The notes under the pieces are model-generated. The model was not told the DNA's origin and did not search any database. It saw only the letters and a list, made by a program, of their open reading frames with translations. Below, in pieces: positions 50,651 through 59,405 of a stretch of 64,000 nucleotides of DNA (the stretch's first letter is position 1; each line of letters opens with the position of its first letter). The stretch is from Plantactinospora soyae (lineage in GTDB: Bacteria; Actinomycetota; Actinomycetes; Mycobacteriales; Micromonosporaceae): NCBI RefSeq assembly GCF_014874095.1, contig NZ_JADBEB010000001.1, positions 7,688,001 through 7,752,000 on the forward strand, read 5' to 3'. Both the position numbers and the translations under genes were made by a program.

Positions 50651-51373
50651 CTACAGGGCCTTTCCGAGGTACGCCTCGACCACGGTCGGATCGTGCGCGA
50701 CCTGCTCCGGCGCGCCCTCACTGATCTTCTCCCCGTAGTGCAGCACTACCAGCCGATCGCAGAGCGGCATGATGACCTCCATTACGTGTTCCACCATCAG
50801 GATGGTGACGCCGCCACGGTTGATGGTGCGGACGATCTCCACCGCCTCGCGCGCCTCGGTGGGTGTCAGTCCGGAGAGGACCTCGTCGAGCAGCAGCAGC
50901 TTCGGTTCGGTGGCGAGCGCCCGCCCCATCTCCAACCGCTTCTTCCAGGCCGCGGTGAGCGACGCGGCCGGCGAGTCCAGCACGGGCACCAGGCCGGCCA
51001 GTTCGGCGACCTCCCGGGCCCGCCGCCGGGCGTCCCGCAACCGGGGATGTCGGACGAAGGATGCCGTGGTCAGGTTGTCCAGCACGGTCATCGAGCCGAA
51101 GACCCGCATCAGCTGGAAGGTACGGCCGACCCCGGCCCGGGCCGCCGCGTGCGGCGGCCAGCCGGTGACGTCCCGGCCGTCGAAGTACAACCGGCCGGCG
51201 GTGGGGCGCTGGGCGCCGGCCACCATCGAGAAGAGCGTGCTCTTGCCGGCGCCGTTGGGTCCGATCAGGCCCATGATGGCGCCCTGCTCGACCTCGAAAC
51301 TGACGTCGCGGTTGGCCCACAGCCCGCCGAACCGGCAGGACAGGTTGTCGACCTTCAACAGGCTGCTCGTCAT
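50651..51373 (-). CDS. Liv-type ABC transporter ATP-binding protein (LivG)
   Basis: 240 residues. Walker A GPNGAGKSTLFSMVAG, signature-like region SLTAAWKKRLEMGRALATEP, Walker B LLLLDEVLSGLTPTEAREAV and a C-terminal LivG-type extension. The ABC signature is SLTAAWKKR rather than the usual SYGQQRR, a LivG variation. It forms the ATPase pair with LivF in the HAAT-type importer encoded by this operon. Confidence 0.92.
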   Translation of the reverse strand: MTSSLLKVDNLSCRFGGLWANRDVSFEVEQGAIMGLIGPNGAGKSTLFSMVAGAQRPTAGRLYFDGRDVTGWPPHAAARAGVGRTFQLMRVFGSMTVLDNLTTASFVRHPRLRDARRRAREVAELAGLVPVLDSPAASLTAAWKKRLEMGRALATEPKLLLLDEVLSGLTPTEAREAVEIVRTINRGGVTILMVEHVMEVIMPLCDRLVVLHYGEKISEGAPEQVAHDPTVVEAYLGKAL

Positions 51374-51437
51374 GCCGGTCCTCCGGTGCGCTCCGTACCG
51401 GCCTGAGGCACACGCCCGGGCCCGCCGATCCGCTCGC

Positions 51438-52523
51438 TCATGCCTTCACCTCAGCAGACTCGGCCGGGCCAGGGTCGGTTTCCGCCCGGGACGTCCGGCC
51501 CAGGCGTCGGGCGATCGGCCCCCACAACCGTTGCAGAATGGCCAGCAGGCCGCCCGGCTCGGTGATCGACACCAGGACGATCAGCGCGCCGTAGAGCAGC
51601 AGGTCGACCGAGCGCCCACTTCCGGAGAACTCCTGCCGGGTGACGTCCTGGACGAAGACCAGCACCCAGGCGCCGAGCAGCGGCCCCCAGAACCGGCCGA
51701 CCCCGCCGAGCACGGCCATCAGGGTGAACGACACCGAGAGGTCCAGGCCGAGTCCCGAGGGCGGGTCGACGAAGAGGACGTACATCACGTAGAAGCCACC
51801 GGCCAGCGCGGTGATCGCCCCGGACAGGGCCGCGGCCGCCAGCTTGTACCGGTGTACGTCGATCCCGACCGCCGCCGCGGCGGCCTGGTCGTCGCGGATG
51901 GCGCGTACGTAGTTTCCGGCCCGGCCGCGCAGGAACAGCCAGACCGCGAGCGCGGCCAGGCAGAAGAAGGCGAGCGCCACGTAGTAGTACGGCCGCTTGT
52001 CCAGCAGCGAGAACTGGAGGTTGGCCAGGGACGGCTCGACCACCGGCAACTCCCAGCCGTTCGCCTGTCCGAGGCCGGGCAGGTTGGTGACCAGGATGAA
52101 GACGATCTCGGCAACGGCGATGGTGGCGATCGAGTAGTAGTGGTGCCGCAGCCGGAAGCACGGCCAGCCGACGGCGGCGGCGAACAACGCGGCCAGCGGC
52201 AGCGAGAGTGCGATCGCCAGCCAGGGCGACCAGCCGTCGCGGACCAGCAGCGCGGTGGTGTAGGCGCCGGTGCCGAAGTACAGCGCGTGACCGAAGGAGA
52301 CCTGACCGGCGTACCCGCCGAGCAGGTTCCAGCCGGTGGCCGCGATGCCGAAGGTCAACGCCAGGATGCCGATGTTGTGCGCCGCCGAGTCGGCGAAGAC
52401 CAGCGGGTACGCGGCCAGCGCCGCCACGATCACCACGGCGGTGGTCCAGGACGGCAGCCGCCGTACCGGAAGTGCGCGGAGCCGGGCCGGCGACGGCTGG
52501 CACTGTACGGTCGGCGCGCTCAT
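51438..52523 (-). CDS. Liv-type ABC transporter permease (LivM)
   Basis: 361 residues from ATG 52523. Ten or so hydrophobic segments, with the family motifs TGWNLLGGYAGQVSFGHALY (N-terminal) and AIRDDQAAAAAVGIDVHRYK, which includes the coupling region. The other permease of the pair, LivH, is encoded on the far side of the insertion element, about 1.35 kb away. Confidence 0.93.
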   Translation of the reverse strand: MSAPTVQCQPSPARLRALPVRRLPSWTTAVVIVAALAAYPLVFADSAAHNIGILALTFGIAATGWNLLGGYAGQVSFGHALYFGTGAYTTALLVRDGWSPWLAIALSLPLAALFAAAVGWPCFRLRHHYYSIATIAVAEIVFILVTNLPGLGQANGWELPVVEPSLANLQFSLLDKRPYYYVALAFFCLAALAVWLFLRGRAGNYVRAIRDDQAAAAAVGIDVHRYKLAAAALSGAITALAGGFYVMYVLFVDPPSGLGLDLSVSFTLMAVLGGVGRFWGPLLGAWVLVFVQDVTRQEFSGSGRSVDLLLYGALIVLVSITEPGGLLAILQRLWGPIARRLGRTSRAETDPGPAESAEVKA

Positions 52524-52544
52524 CGTCCTACCTCTCGTGATTGG

Positions 52545-53875
52545 CTCATCAAGATCCGCCCGAGGAACCCCTGGCCTCAGCCACGGGCAGGAAAGGGCGG
52601 TCAGGCGTGGTGGTGGTTTTCGGCATGTCGTCGTCTCCGTGTGAGCGGAACTGTCGGATGTGGCTGGGATGCTTTCGGATGTGGACGAGACGGTGCGGTA
52701 CACCTACCGGTTGCGCCCCGGCGCGACCGCGGGAGCCGCGCTGCTCCACGAGTGGGGGCGGGGTCGCTGGTTTGTGGAACGAGGCCGTCCACCAGCAGCG
52801 GTCCTGTCGCAAGCCGACCTTCGGCAAGCTGTCGAAGCTGCTGACCGAGGCACGGGCCCGCTCGTCGTGGCTGCGCGACGGGTCCCAGGTCGCCCAGCAG
52901 CAGACGCTGCGCACCTACGCTCTCGCCTTCCAGCACTCTTTCCGGGTGAAGGGACGGGGCCGGCCGAGACCAAAGCGGCGTAAGGACACCTTGCCCAGCC
53001 TTGAATACACCACACGCGGCTTCTCGATCCGCGACCACCGACTGCGGCTGCCCGGCGGCGTCAGCATTCCGGTCGTCTGGTCCCGTGAGCTGCCGTCCGA
53101 TCCGACCAGCGTCCGGGTCTACCAGGACTGCCTCGGGTACTGGCACGCCTCCTTCGTCGTTCGCCGCGACACCACACCCGCGCCCGAGGCCAACGGGACG
53201 ATCGGTGTCGACTGGGGTGTCACGACGACCGCGACCACGACAGATGCCGTCTACGATCTGCCGTACCTCGGCCATCGGAAACGGTGTGCCGCCGAACTGG
53301 CCAAGGCGCAGCGTCGGATGGCCCGGCGACGGCGGGTGAAGGGCGCCCGGCCGTCGAACGGCTACCTGCGGGCCGAACGCCAGACGGCGAGAATAGCGAA
53401 GAAGGCAGCTCGACAGAACATCCACGATGCCCGGGTCTGGGTGAAAAGGGTCGTCGACAACCACGCCCTGATCGCTGTGGAGGACTTCCAACCGAAGTTC
53501 CTGGCCAAATCCCGGATGGCGCGCAAGGCTGCTGATGCGGCGATCGGGATAGCGAAGCGGGAACTGGTCGAGCGTGGTTTGCGGGCGGGCCGGAAGGTGG
53601 TGCTGGTGCCGCCCGCCTACACCACTATGACCTGCTCGCAGTGCGGTACGAGAGCCAAGAACCGCCTCGGGCTGGGTGTCAGAGTCTTTCGGTGCGACAC
53701 CTGCGGGTACACCGCCTGTCGGGACCGGAACGCCGCGAGGACGATCCTCGCCACGGCAGAGCGTAACCGTGCTGGTGCCGACGACGTGAGACATGCGATC
53801 ACCTCCTTCCGGGACGGTGCTCGGGTGCGGTCCGAGCCAGAAATCCCCCGGCTTCCAGCCGTGGGGAAGCGTTAA
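52545..53875 (+). mobile_element. IS605/IS1341-type element carrying tnpB, inserted between livH and livM
   Basis: About 1.3 kb. A short hairpin near the left end (CCCCTGGC...GCCACGGG, 52568-52587) and one near the right end (CCCCCGGC...GCCGTGGGG, 53845-53866), followed by GTTAAC, resemble the subterminal palindromes of IS200/IS605 elements. No tnpA is present, so it would need a transposase in trans. It is on the strand opposite to the liv operon it interrupts; the precise left edge is uncertain. The livH stop codon (TAA) falls in the right-end GTTAAC. Confidence 0.85.
52660..53875 (+). pseudogene. tnpB: TnpB (RNA-guided nuclease family) gene with a frameshift
   Basis: The N-terminal reading (DETVRYTYRLRPGATAGAAL, then EWGRGRW) is open from GTG 52660; at the run of T's at 52771-52773 the homologous reading shifts by one base into GLWNEAVHQQRSCRKPTFGK and continues to 53875. 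The second frame encodes the whole rest of TnpB: RuvC residues GVDWG, VEDFQ and the final Asp in CRDRNAAR, and the zinc ribbon CSQC...CDTC. One T too many would explain it. The C-terminal part also includes the right-end sequences that form the omega-RNA region in related elements. Confidence 0.87.
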
Positions 53876-54732
53876 CGAGTCCCCAGCAGCCCCTGCGGTC
53901 GTACCAGGACGACCACCAGATACAGCGCCAGCGCCGCCGCGAGGGTGTAGCTCGGGGCGTACAGCCCGACCACTCCCTGGACGACTCCGACCAGCAGCCC
54001 GGCCAGGGCAGCCCCGGTGATGCTGCCGAACCCGCCGAACGCGACCACCACGAAGGCCATCAGGACGAAGCTCACCCCGGCGGTCGGCGACGCGGAGTAC
54101 GAGTTCATCAGCAGCGCCCCGGCGACCCCGGTGGCCAGTCCGGCGATCACCCAGCACAGGGCGTACATCTTGCGGGGGTCGATCCCCATCAGTGACGCCG
54201 CCGCCGGGTCCTCCCCAGCGGCGCGTACGGCGCCACCGAGGCGGGTCCGGTTCATGAAGTACGCCACCGCACCGGTGGCCAGCAGCGCGCCGACCGCCAT
54301 GATGACCTGTGGTCCGCCGATCACCACCGGACCGATCTCCCAACGCAGGCCGGCGGCCCAGGGCCGGGGAACGGTCCGGGTGTTCGGCGTCCAGAGGAAC
54401 TGGGCCAGGCCGCGCAGGAAGACCTGGAGTCCGAAGGTGACGATCACCTGTGCCAGCGGTGACTTGCCGAGCACCCGACCGACCGCACCGATGTACATCA
54501 GCAGGCCGGTCAGCGCGATCGACACCCCGGCGAGCGGGATCGACCACAGCGGGTCGAGGCCCAGCACCGACCAGGCGAAGAACGAGGTGTACATGCCGAG
54601 CATGACCATCTCGCCGTGGGCGAAGTTGATCACGTCCATGACGCCGTAGATGAGCGTCAGTCCGACCGCCACCAGCGCGAAGACCGCGCCGATCAGCAGT
54701 CCGTTGACGACCGACTGGAGGAGGTCACTCAT
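53872..54732 (-). CDS. Liv-type ABC transporter permease (LivH)
   Basis: 286 residues, hydrophobic throughout. LivH motifs: GLLIGAVFALVAVGLTLIYG, MDVINFAHGEMVMLGMYTSF, AAGEDPAAASLMGIDPRKMY (coupling helix). The C-terminus ends in RPQGLLGTR, normal for the family, so the insertion element lies just after it. Thirty-three bases separate it from the upstream LivK gene. Confidence 0.93.
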   Translation of the reverse strand: MSDLLQSVVNGLLIGAVFALVAVGLTLIYGVMDVINFAHGEMVMLGMYTSFFAWSVLGLDPLWSIPLAGVSIALTGLLMYIGAVGRVLGKSPLAQVIVTFGLQVFLRGLAQFLWTPNTRTVPRPWAAGLRWEIGPVVIGGPQVIMAVGALLATGAVAYFMNRTRLGGAVRAAGEDPAAASLMGIDPRKMYALCWVIAGLATGVAGALLMNSYSASPTAGVSFVLMAFVVVAFGGFGSITGAALAGLLVGVVQGVVGLYAPSYTLAAALALYLVVVLVRPQGLLGTR

Positions 54733-54765
54733 GCCGCCTCCTCGGCGCCCAGCCGCTGCGCCCGC

Positions 54766-56031
54766 TCACTGCTGTGCCTTGTTCATCGGCCAGATCGGCT
54801 GCACCGAGGAGAGCTCGGCCGGGAAGACGACCCGGTACTTCCCCTCGATCATCTGCTCGACGACTCCGGCGGCGCCGGTGTTCTGGCCCTTGTCGTCGAA
54901 CTTGATCCCGGTCCACGGCATGATCGTCTTGTCGCCGGGGATGTCCAGCGCGCGCAGCGCGTCCCGGATCGCGGCCGGTTCGGTCGACTTCGCGGTGTCG
55001 ATCGCCTGGGCCAGGGCCAGCACGGCGGTGAAGGCCCGCGCCGAGTTCTCGGTCATCGGGGCGCCGTACCGCTGCTGGAACAGATCCGCCACGGTCTTCG
55101 CCGCCGGCCGCTTCGCGGCGATCTCGCTGGACCAGGCCGCCCGACTCGACGCGCCGTTGGCCAGCGGACCGAGCCCGGTGGCGAACGCCGGGTCGGCGAA
55201 CCCACTGCCGTAGGCGAGCAGCGCCGGCGGATAGTAGTCGAGCTGGTCGAGCGTCTTCATCAGCTTGATCGCGGCGTCGGTGTAGGCGAGCACGAACAGT
55301 ACGTCCGGGTTCTTGCTCCGGACCTGCGCCACCTGGGAGCCCAGGTCGGCCGCGGTCGGGTCGAACGCCACGTTGACCGTGACCGGAAGACCGACCTCGG
55401 CGGCGACCTTCCCGGTCACCCCGGCGCCGTCGTTGCCGAACTGGTCGTTGCTGTGGAAGATGCCGACGGTACGGATCTGGTCGCCGCCGGCCTGCCGGGC
55501 CTTGAGGTAGTCGAACATCGACCGGGCGAACGTCTCGTCGGTCGGTCCGGTCCGGAAGAACCACTTCAGGCCCCGCTCGCCGAGCGCCACCGACGACGAG
55601 GCCTCGTTCACGAACGGAACGCCGAGCCGCTCGGCCCGCTGGCTCGCGGTCAGGGTCACGCCCGACTGGTACGAGCCGATCACCGCGGCGACCTTCTCGG
55701 TGGTGACCAGCCGGTCCACCTCGCCGGCACCGATCTCGGGCTTGCCCTGGGTGTCACCGGTGATCAGCTTCACCGGCGCTCCGCCCAGCCCCGGCAGTCC
55801 GGTGCCCGGTCCCAGCGGCAGGTCCAGTCCGGGATGGTCGTTGTTGACGACGTCCACGGCCAACTCGGCGCCGTGCAGTACGTCCGTTCCCTGGGTGGCG
55901 TTCGGACCGCTGAGCGGCCACAGCCCGGCGAGCTTGACCTCGTCGGTGGAACCGGCGTCGTCCCCGCCCCCACAACCGGCGAGCCCGGCGACGAGAACAA
56001 GGGCGACCGTGATGCTGGCAATCTTGCGCAT
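54766..56031 (-). CDS. Liv-type ABC transporter substrate-binding lipoprotein (LivK)
   Basis: 421 residues with a lipoprotein signal (SITVALVLVAGLAGCGGGDD, Cys20). The type I periplasmic-binding-protein fold of the branched-chain amino acid/amide family follows: LAGLWPLSGPNATQGTDVLH, GAELAVDVVNND, NPDVLFVLAYTDAAIKLMKT. By context it should bind pyroglutamate or pyroglutamyl peptides (inference). It is preceded by copy 2 of the palindromic element. Confidence 0.93.
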   Translation of the reverse strand: MRKIASITVALVLVAGLAGCGGGDDAGSTDEVKLAGLWPLSGPNATQGTDVLHGAELAVDVVNNDHPGLDLPLGPGTGLPGLGGAPVKLITGDTQGKPEIGAGEVDRLVTTEKVAAVIGSYQSGVTLTASQRAERLGVPFVNEASSSVALGERGLKWFFRTGPTDETFARSMFDYLKARQAGGDQIRTVGIFHSNDQFGNDGAGVTGKVAAEVGLPVTVNVAFDPTAADLGSQVAQVRSKNPDVLFVLAYTDAAIKLMKTLDQLDYYPPALLAYGSGFADPAFATGLGPLANGASSRAAWSSEIAAKRPAAKTVADLFQQRYGAPMTENSARAFTAVLALAQAIDTAKSTEPAAIRDALRALDIPGDKTIMPWTGIKFDDKGQNTGAAGVVEQMIEGKYRVVFPAELSSVQPIWPMNKAQQ

Positions 56032-56054
56032 GGTCAGGCCTTTCTGCTCGGAGG

Positions 56055-56107
56055 TGCAAGGAAGGGCCCCTTCCTATCGTTTTCTGTAGAAGAAGGGGCC
56101 CTTCCTA
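56055..56107. repeat. Dispersed palindromic element, copy 2
   Basis: 53 bp of arm, spacer and arm: AGGAAGGGCCCCTTCC, TATCGTTTTCTGTAGAAG, AAGGGGCCCTTCCT. It is in the same orientation as copy 1 (48391-48442) and lies in the 112-bp gap between the peptidase-like gene and livK. Similar elements are recalled from Micromonosporaceae genomes. Confidence 0.88.
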
Positions 56108-56142
56108 ACGCGTGGCCCGCCCGAGGGGGCTGGGCGGACTGG

Positions 56143-57495
56143 TCAGGAGACGGCGGCGCCGGCTGCCTTCACCAGGGCGACGGTCTGCTCGATGGTCTGC
56201 GCGCGGTCGGCGGCGAAGGGGCCGTCGATGATCGCGAGCGGATCCTGCGGGTACACGAGCGAGGAGATGTGCAGGTGCCCACCGGGTACGTCGGTCGCGC
56301 CGAGCGCGATCCGCAGCCGGTTCGAGCGGTACATGCTCTCGTTGGACAGATAGTTGCCGCCACCGCCCGCCTGCGCCTGTGCGCCCGGCGACGGGCCGTT
56401 GCCGTGGCAGGAGACCTTGGTCGGGTCGGGCCGGGTGTTGCCGGTCCACTCGCAGATCTGCGGGTTGAGCGCGGTCGGCCACGGCGTCGTACCGGCGTCG
56501 ATCATCTGCTGGAACGGCAGGGTGGTCTCGATGAACTCGGGGTTGGTCGACGGCTGCGGCCAGTCCGTCACCGGCGGCACGAGTTCGGGGGTGCCCTCGT
56601 TGTTGTTGTCCGGGCTGCCGCCGCGCCAGGCGCCGGCCCACTGCTCGATCGCCATCCGGGCCCGGCCGCCCTGGCTGATCGTCATGATCAGGTCGGCGCG
56701 TTCCCTGCTGTTCCGGGCCAGGTGCGGTCCGAAGGCGTCCTCGACGTAGCCGAGGTCGAAGCCGCTCCAGGTCACCGGCAGCGAGAACGCCTGGATCTGG
56801 ACGGTACGGTCACCGACCCGGTACTCCTGACCGTCGAGTTGCATCGCCGAGGCGCCGGACGGGTTGGAGCGCCGGATCTCCCCGTTCAGCTGGTACGGGT
56901 CGAAGCCGCTGACCAGCACCCGGGTCACCTGCCGGCTGGACGAGAAGTCGGTCGAGGAGATGCCCCGGGAGGCGTACTCGAAGGTCTTCAGCAACGAGGC
57001 GCGGGCGGCGGCGGTGACCGCGAACCGCGGGGTCCACTGCCGCAGGTCGCGGGTGCCGGTCAGGCGCGACCAGTAGAGCGGCCGGTCGTCGTACCGTTCG
57101 ATGCTGCCCATCCAGCGCTTGCCCTGGGCCCGCTCGACGGCGGTGCGCCACAGTTCGGCGCCCCGGGACTGGAGCAGCTTGTCGGCCTCCTTGACCGACC
57201 GGACCCCGCACAGGTCCGCGCTGAGCCGCGTGACGAAGGAGGTGAAGCCACCGACCTCGACCAGTCGGCTCGGAACCTGTACGCCGCCCGGCAGCGCGGG
57301 CGTGTCGATCCGGGTCTCCTCGTACGTCGTGGGAAGGGTCCGGTCGTAGCACTGCGTGCTCGCCGGGGTCTGCCCGGTCGGGCTCGTCGGCTGGGCACCG
57401 GCACCGCCGGGCAGCAGCAGTACCAGGGAGGCACCGATGGCGGTGGCGGCGAGCAACCTGGCTCGGCCACGTACACTCTCAGTCAACTTCTGCAC
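56143..57495 (-). CDS. Secreted pyroglutamyl-peptidase-like protein
   Basis: 450 residues from GTG 57495, chosen because it yields a normal signal peptide (KLTESVRGRARLLAATAIGA, then SLVLLLPGGAGA). The mature protein resembles the pyrrolidone carboxyl peptidase (C15) family in VLVSGFDPYQLNGEIRRSNP, SGASAMQLDG, and a C-terminal GATDVPGGHLHISSLVYPQD. A secreted or periplasmic-face enzyme releasing N-terminal pyroglutamate would supply the importer and the PxpABC enzyme. The catalytic Cys of canonical C15 enzymes could not be placed with confidence. ATG 57555 would add a basic 20-residue leader. Confidence 0.75.
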   Translation of the reverse strand: MQKLTESVRGRARLLAATAIGASLVLLLPGGAGAQPTSPTGQTPASTQCYDRTLPTTYEETRIDTPALPGGVQVPSRLVEVGGFTSFVTRLSADLCGVRSVKEADKLLQSRGAELWRTAVERAQGKRWMGSIERYDDRPLYWSRLTGTRDLRQWTPRFAVTAAARASLLKTFEYASRGISSTDFSSSRQVTRVLVSGFDPYQLNGEIRRSNPSGASAMQLDGQEYRVGDRTVQIQAFSLPVTWSGFDLGYVEDAFGPHLARNSRERADLIMTISQGGRARMAIEQWAGAWRGGSPDNNNEGTPELVPPVTDWPQPSTNPEFIETTLPFQQMIDAGTTPWPTALNPQICEWTGNTRPDPTKVSCHGNGPSPGAQAQAGGGGNYLSNESMYRSNRLRIALGATDVPGGHLHISSLVYPQDPLAIIDGPFAADRAQTIEQTVALVKAAGAAVS

Positions 57496-57699
57496 ATGCA
57501 AGGTGATCTTCGACCTTCCTCGATAGCTGCGCCGGTTCCGACCGTCCAGGCCCAACCAGGTGGATGGAGCCGGCGCTTCACTGGGGGTTGGTGCTGCCCG
57601 CCCGCGGCATCGGGCGGCGGCGGTGAAGGTGTGGGAGCCGGTGACCGTCGGCCGGATGCGTCGCCGCTCCGGTCGGCGGGAACCGATCCGGGGTGACCC

Positions 57700-58461
57700 C
57701 TAACTGAAGGTGCTGAGCTGGACGCCCGCGTCCTGCAACGCGGTGCGCACCTGACGGGCCAGTTCCACGGCACCGGGTGTGTCTCCGTGTACGCAGAGCG
57801 ACCGGGCCCGGACCGCGACCGTGCCACCGTCGACGGCGGTCACCTGACCGGTCGTCGCCATCTTGACGCAGCGTTTCGCCACCATCGTCGGATCCGTGAC
57901 CAGTGCCCCCGGGCTGCCGCGTTTCGCCAGGCTGCCGTCGGACTGGTAACCACGGTCGGCGAAGGCTTCCCGCACCGTTTTGAGGCCCACCTCGTCGGCC
58001 TGCCGCAGCAGTTGCGAGCCGGGCAGGCCGAGCATCGGCAGGCTCGGGTCGTACGCGGAGACGGCGGCCACGACCGCACCGGCCTGCGCCGGGTCGGTCA
58101 CGGTCCGGTTGTAGAGCGCGCCGTGCGGCTTGACGTAGCGGACCCGACCGCCCTCGCTCCGGGCGATCCCGTCGAGTGCGGCCAGTTGGTAGAGCACGTC
58201 GTCGGCGAGCCGGTCGGGCTCGATGTCCATCGCCCGGCGACCGAAGCCGGCCAGGTCCCGGTAGCCCACGTGGGCGCCGATCGACACGTCCCGGCTGATC
58301 GCCTCGGCGCAGACCCGTCGCATGATCGTCGGATCTCCGCCGTGGAACCCGCAGGCGACGTTGGCGCTGGTCACGATCGAGAGCAGGGCCATGTCGTCGC
58401 CCAACTGCCAGACCCCGAAGCCCTCGCCGAGGTCACTGTTCAGATCGAGGATGACCGACAT
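57700..58461 (-). CDS. pxpA: 5-oxoprolinase subunit A (PxpA, LamB/YcsF family)
   Basis: 253 residues. LamB/YcsF motifs: SVILDLNSDLGEGFGVWQLG, SANVACGFHGGDPTIMRRVC, SIGAHVGYRDLAGFGRRAMD, VRYVKPHGALYNRTVTDP, SLCVHGDTPGAVELARQVRT. It is the catalytic lactam-opening subunit of the ATP-dependent 5-oxoprolinase. An AGGAGGCGC ribosome-binding site precedes ATG 58461. It leads the minus-strand island and is divergent from the GntR gene; the gap to the peptidase-like gene is 204 bp. Confidence 0.95.
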   Translation of the reverse strand: MSVILDLNSDLGEGFGVWQLGDDMALLSIVTSANVACGFHGGDPTIMRRVCAEAISRDVSIGAHVGYRDLAGFGRRAMDIEPDRLADDVLYQLAALDGIARSEGGRVRYVKPHGALYNRTVTDPAQAGAVVAAVSAYDPSLPMLGLPGSQLLRQADEVGLKTVREAFADRGYQSDGSLAKRGSPGALVTDPTMVAKRCVKMATTGQVTAVDGGTVAVRARSLCVHGDTPGAVELARQVRTALQDAGVQLSTFS

Positions 58462-58515
58462 TGCGCCTCCTGGGGGAAGAGTGCGACCGTGCGCCGTGAG
58501 TTCAGGTTTGCAGAC

Positions 58516-58524
58516 TGTTGAACA
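58516..58524. promoter_or_regulatory. Candidate GntR/FCD operator
   Basis: TGTTGAACA, a short odd-length palindrome (TGTT-G-AACA), lies midway in the 135-bp gap between pxpA and the GntR gene. A related half-site ATGTTGAC occurs at about 58540. This is typical of FadR/FCD-type targets but is short. Confidence 0.4.
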
Positions 58525-58596
58525 ATCCGTCAATGGTCATGTTGACTTGTAACCTCGTCGCAGCATGGACCTTCTCTCGATTGTGGGCCCGAAGGA

Positions 58597-59322
58597 ATGA
58601 AGGACAATGATCGCGTGACGTGGCTGGCGAAGCTGCAAGATGACCGTGCGTTGATCAGCCGGGCGAGTACGGCGCAACGGGTGGCGGAGATCCTGCGCGC
58701 GCGGATCACCGAGGGCGCCCTGCTGCCGGGCACCCGACTCTCCGAGGAGATGATCGGTGCCGCGCTCGGGGTCTCCCGCAACACGCTGCGGGAGTCGTTC
58801 CGGCTGCTGATGCACGAGCGGCTCGTCGTACACGAACTGAACCGGGGGGTCTTCGTCCGGGTGCTCGACGTCGAGGACGTGATCGACATCTACCGGGTAC
58901 GTCGGGTGCTGGAGTGCGCCGCCGTGGCCAACGCCCGGAACAGCCTCCCCGACGCGCTGGAGGCGATCGAGGCGGCCCTGCTCGAGGGTGAGCAGGCCGC
59001 GGCGGAACAGCGGTGGTTCGATGTCGGCACCGCCAACATGCAGTTCCACCAGGCCATCGCCGGCCTTGCCGCCAGCCCCCGGGTCGAGGAGATCATGCGG
59101 CAGACCCTGGCCGAGATCCGCCTCGCCTTCCACGTGATGGCCGCGCCGCAGACCTTCCACCAGCCCTACCTCGAACGGCACCGGGAGCTGCTGGGGCTGA
59201 TCCGGGCCGGTGACGTCGAACGGGCCACGGCGGTACTCGACGACTACCTGCGAACCGCGGAACGGCAACTCGTCGACGCGTACGCCGAGCGGATGGTGGA
59301 CAGCGCGCCGGCACCCCGGTAG
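58597..59322 (+). CDS. GntR/FCD family regulator of the pyroglutamate island
   Basis: 241 residues from ATG 58597 (GTG 58615 is an alternative). Winged helix at ~20-85 (AQRVAEILRARITEGALLPG, TRLSEEMIGAALGVSRNTLR), then the all-helical FCD domain with metal-binding His residues (MQFHQAIAGLAA, FHQPYLERHRELLGLI). Such regulators sense small organic acids. Divergent from pxpA, it should control the uptake and degradation island, probably in response to 5-oxoproline or glutamate (inference). Confidence 0.92.
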   Translation: MKDNDRVTWLAKLQDDRALISRASTAQRVAEILRARITEGALLPGTRLSEEMIGAALGVSRNTLRESFRLLMHERLVVHELNRGVFVRVLDVEDVIDIYRVRRVLECAAVANARNSLPDALEAIEAALLEGEQAAAEQRWFDVGTANMQFHQAIAGLAASPRVEEIMRQTLAEIRLAFHVMAAPQTFHQPYLERHRELLGLIRAGDVERATAVLDDYLRTAERQLVDAYAERMVDSAPAPR

Positions 59323-59405
59323 CCGGCCGACGGCCGGTCAGACCGTGTGCAGCGCGTACACCCCGGTAGCCGGCCGACGGCCGGTCAGACCGTGTGCAGC
59401 GCGTA
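59312..59405. repeat. 47-bp exact tandem duplication at the end of the GntR and propeller genes
   Basis: Copies 59312-59358 and 59359-59405 appear identical. The second contains the last codons and stop (TCA, 59385-59387) of the minus-strand propeller gene; the first is a downstream copy and also covers the final codons and TAG of the plus-strand GntR gene. Confidence 0.9.

Noticed and set aside
54616-57696. A very long plus-strand open frame (about 1000 codons)
   Set aside because: It lies antisense to livH, livK and the pyroglutamyl-peptidase-like gene, whose families are clear; it is a shadow of high-GC codon bias.
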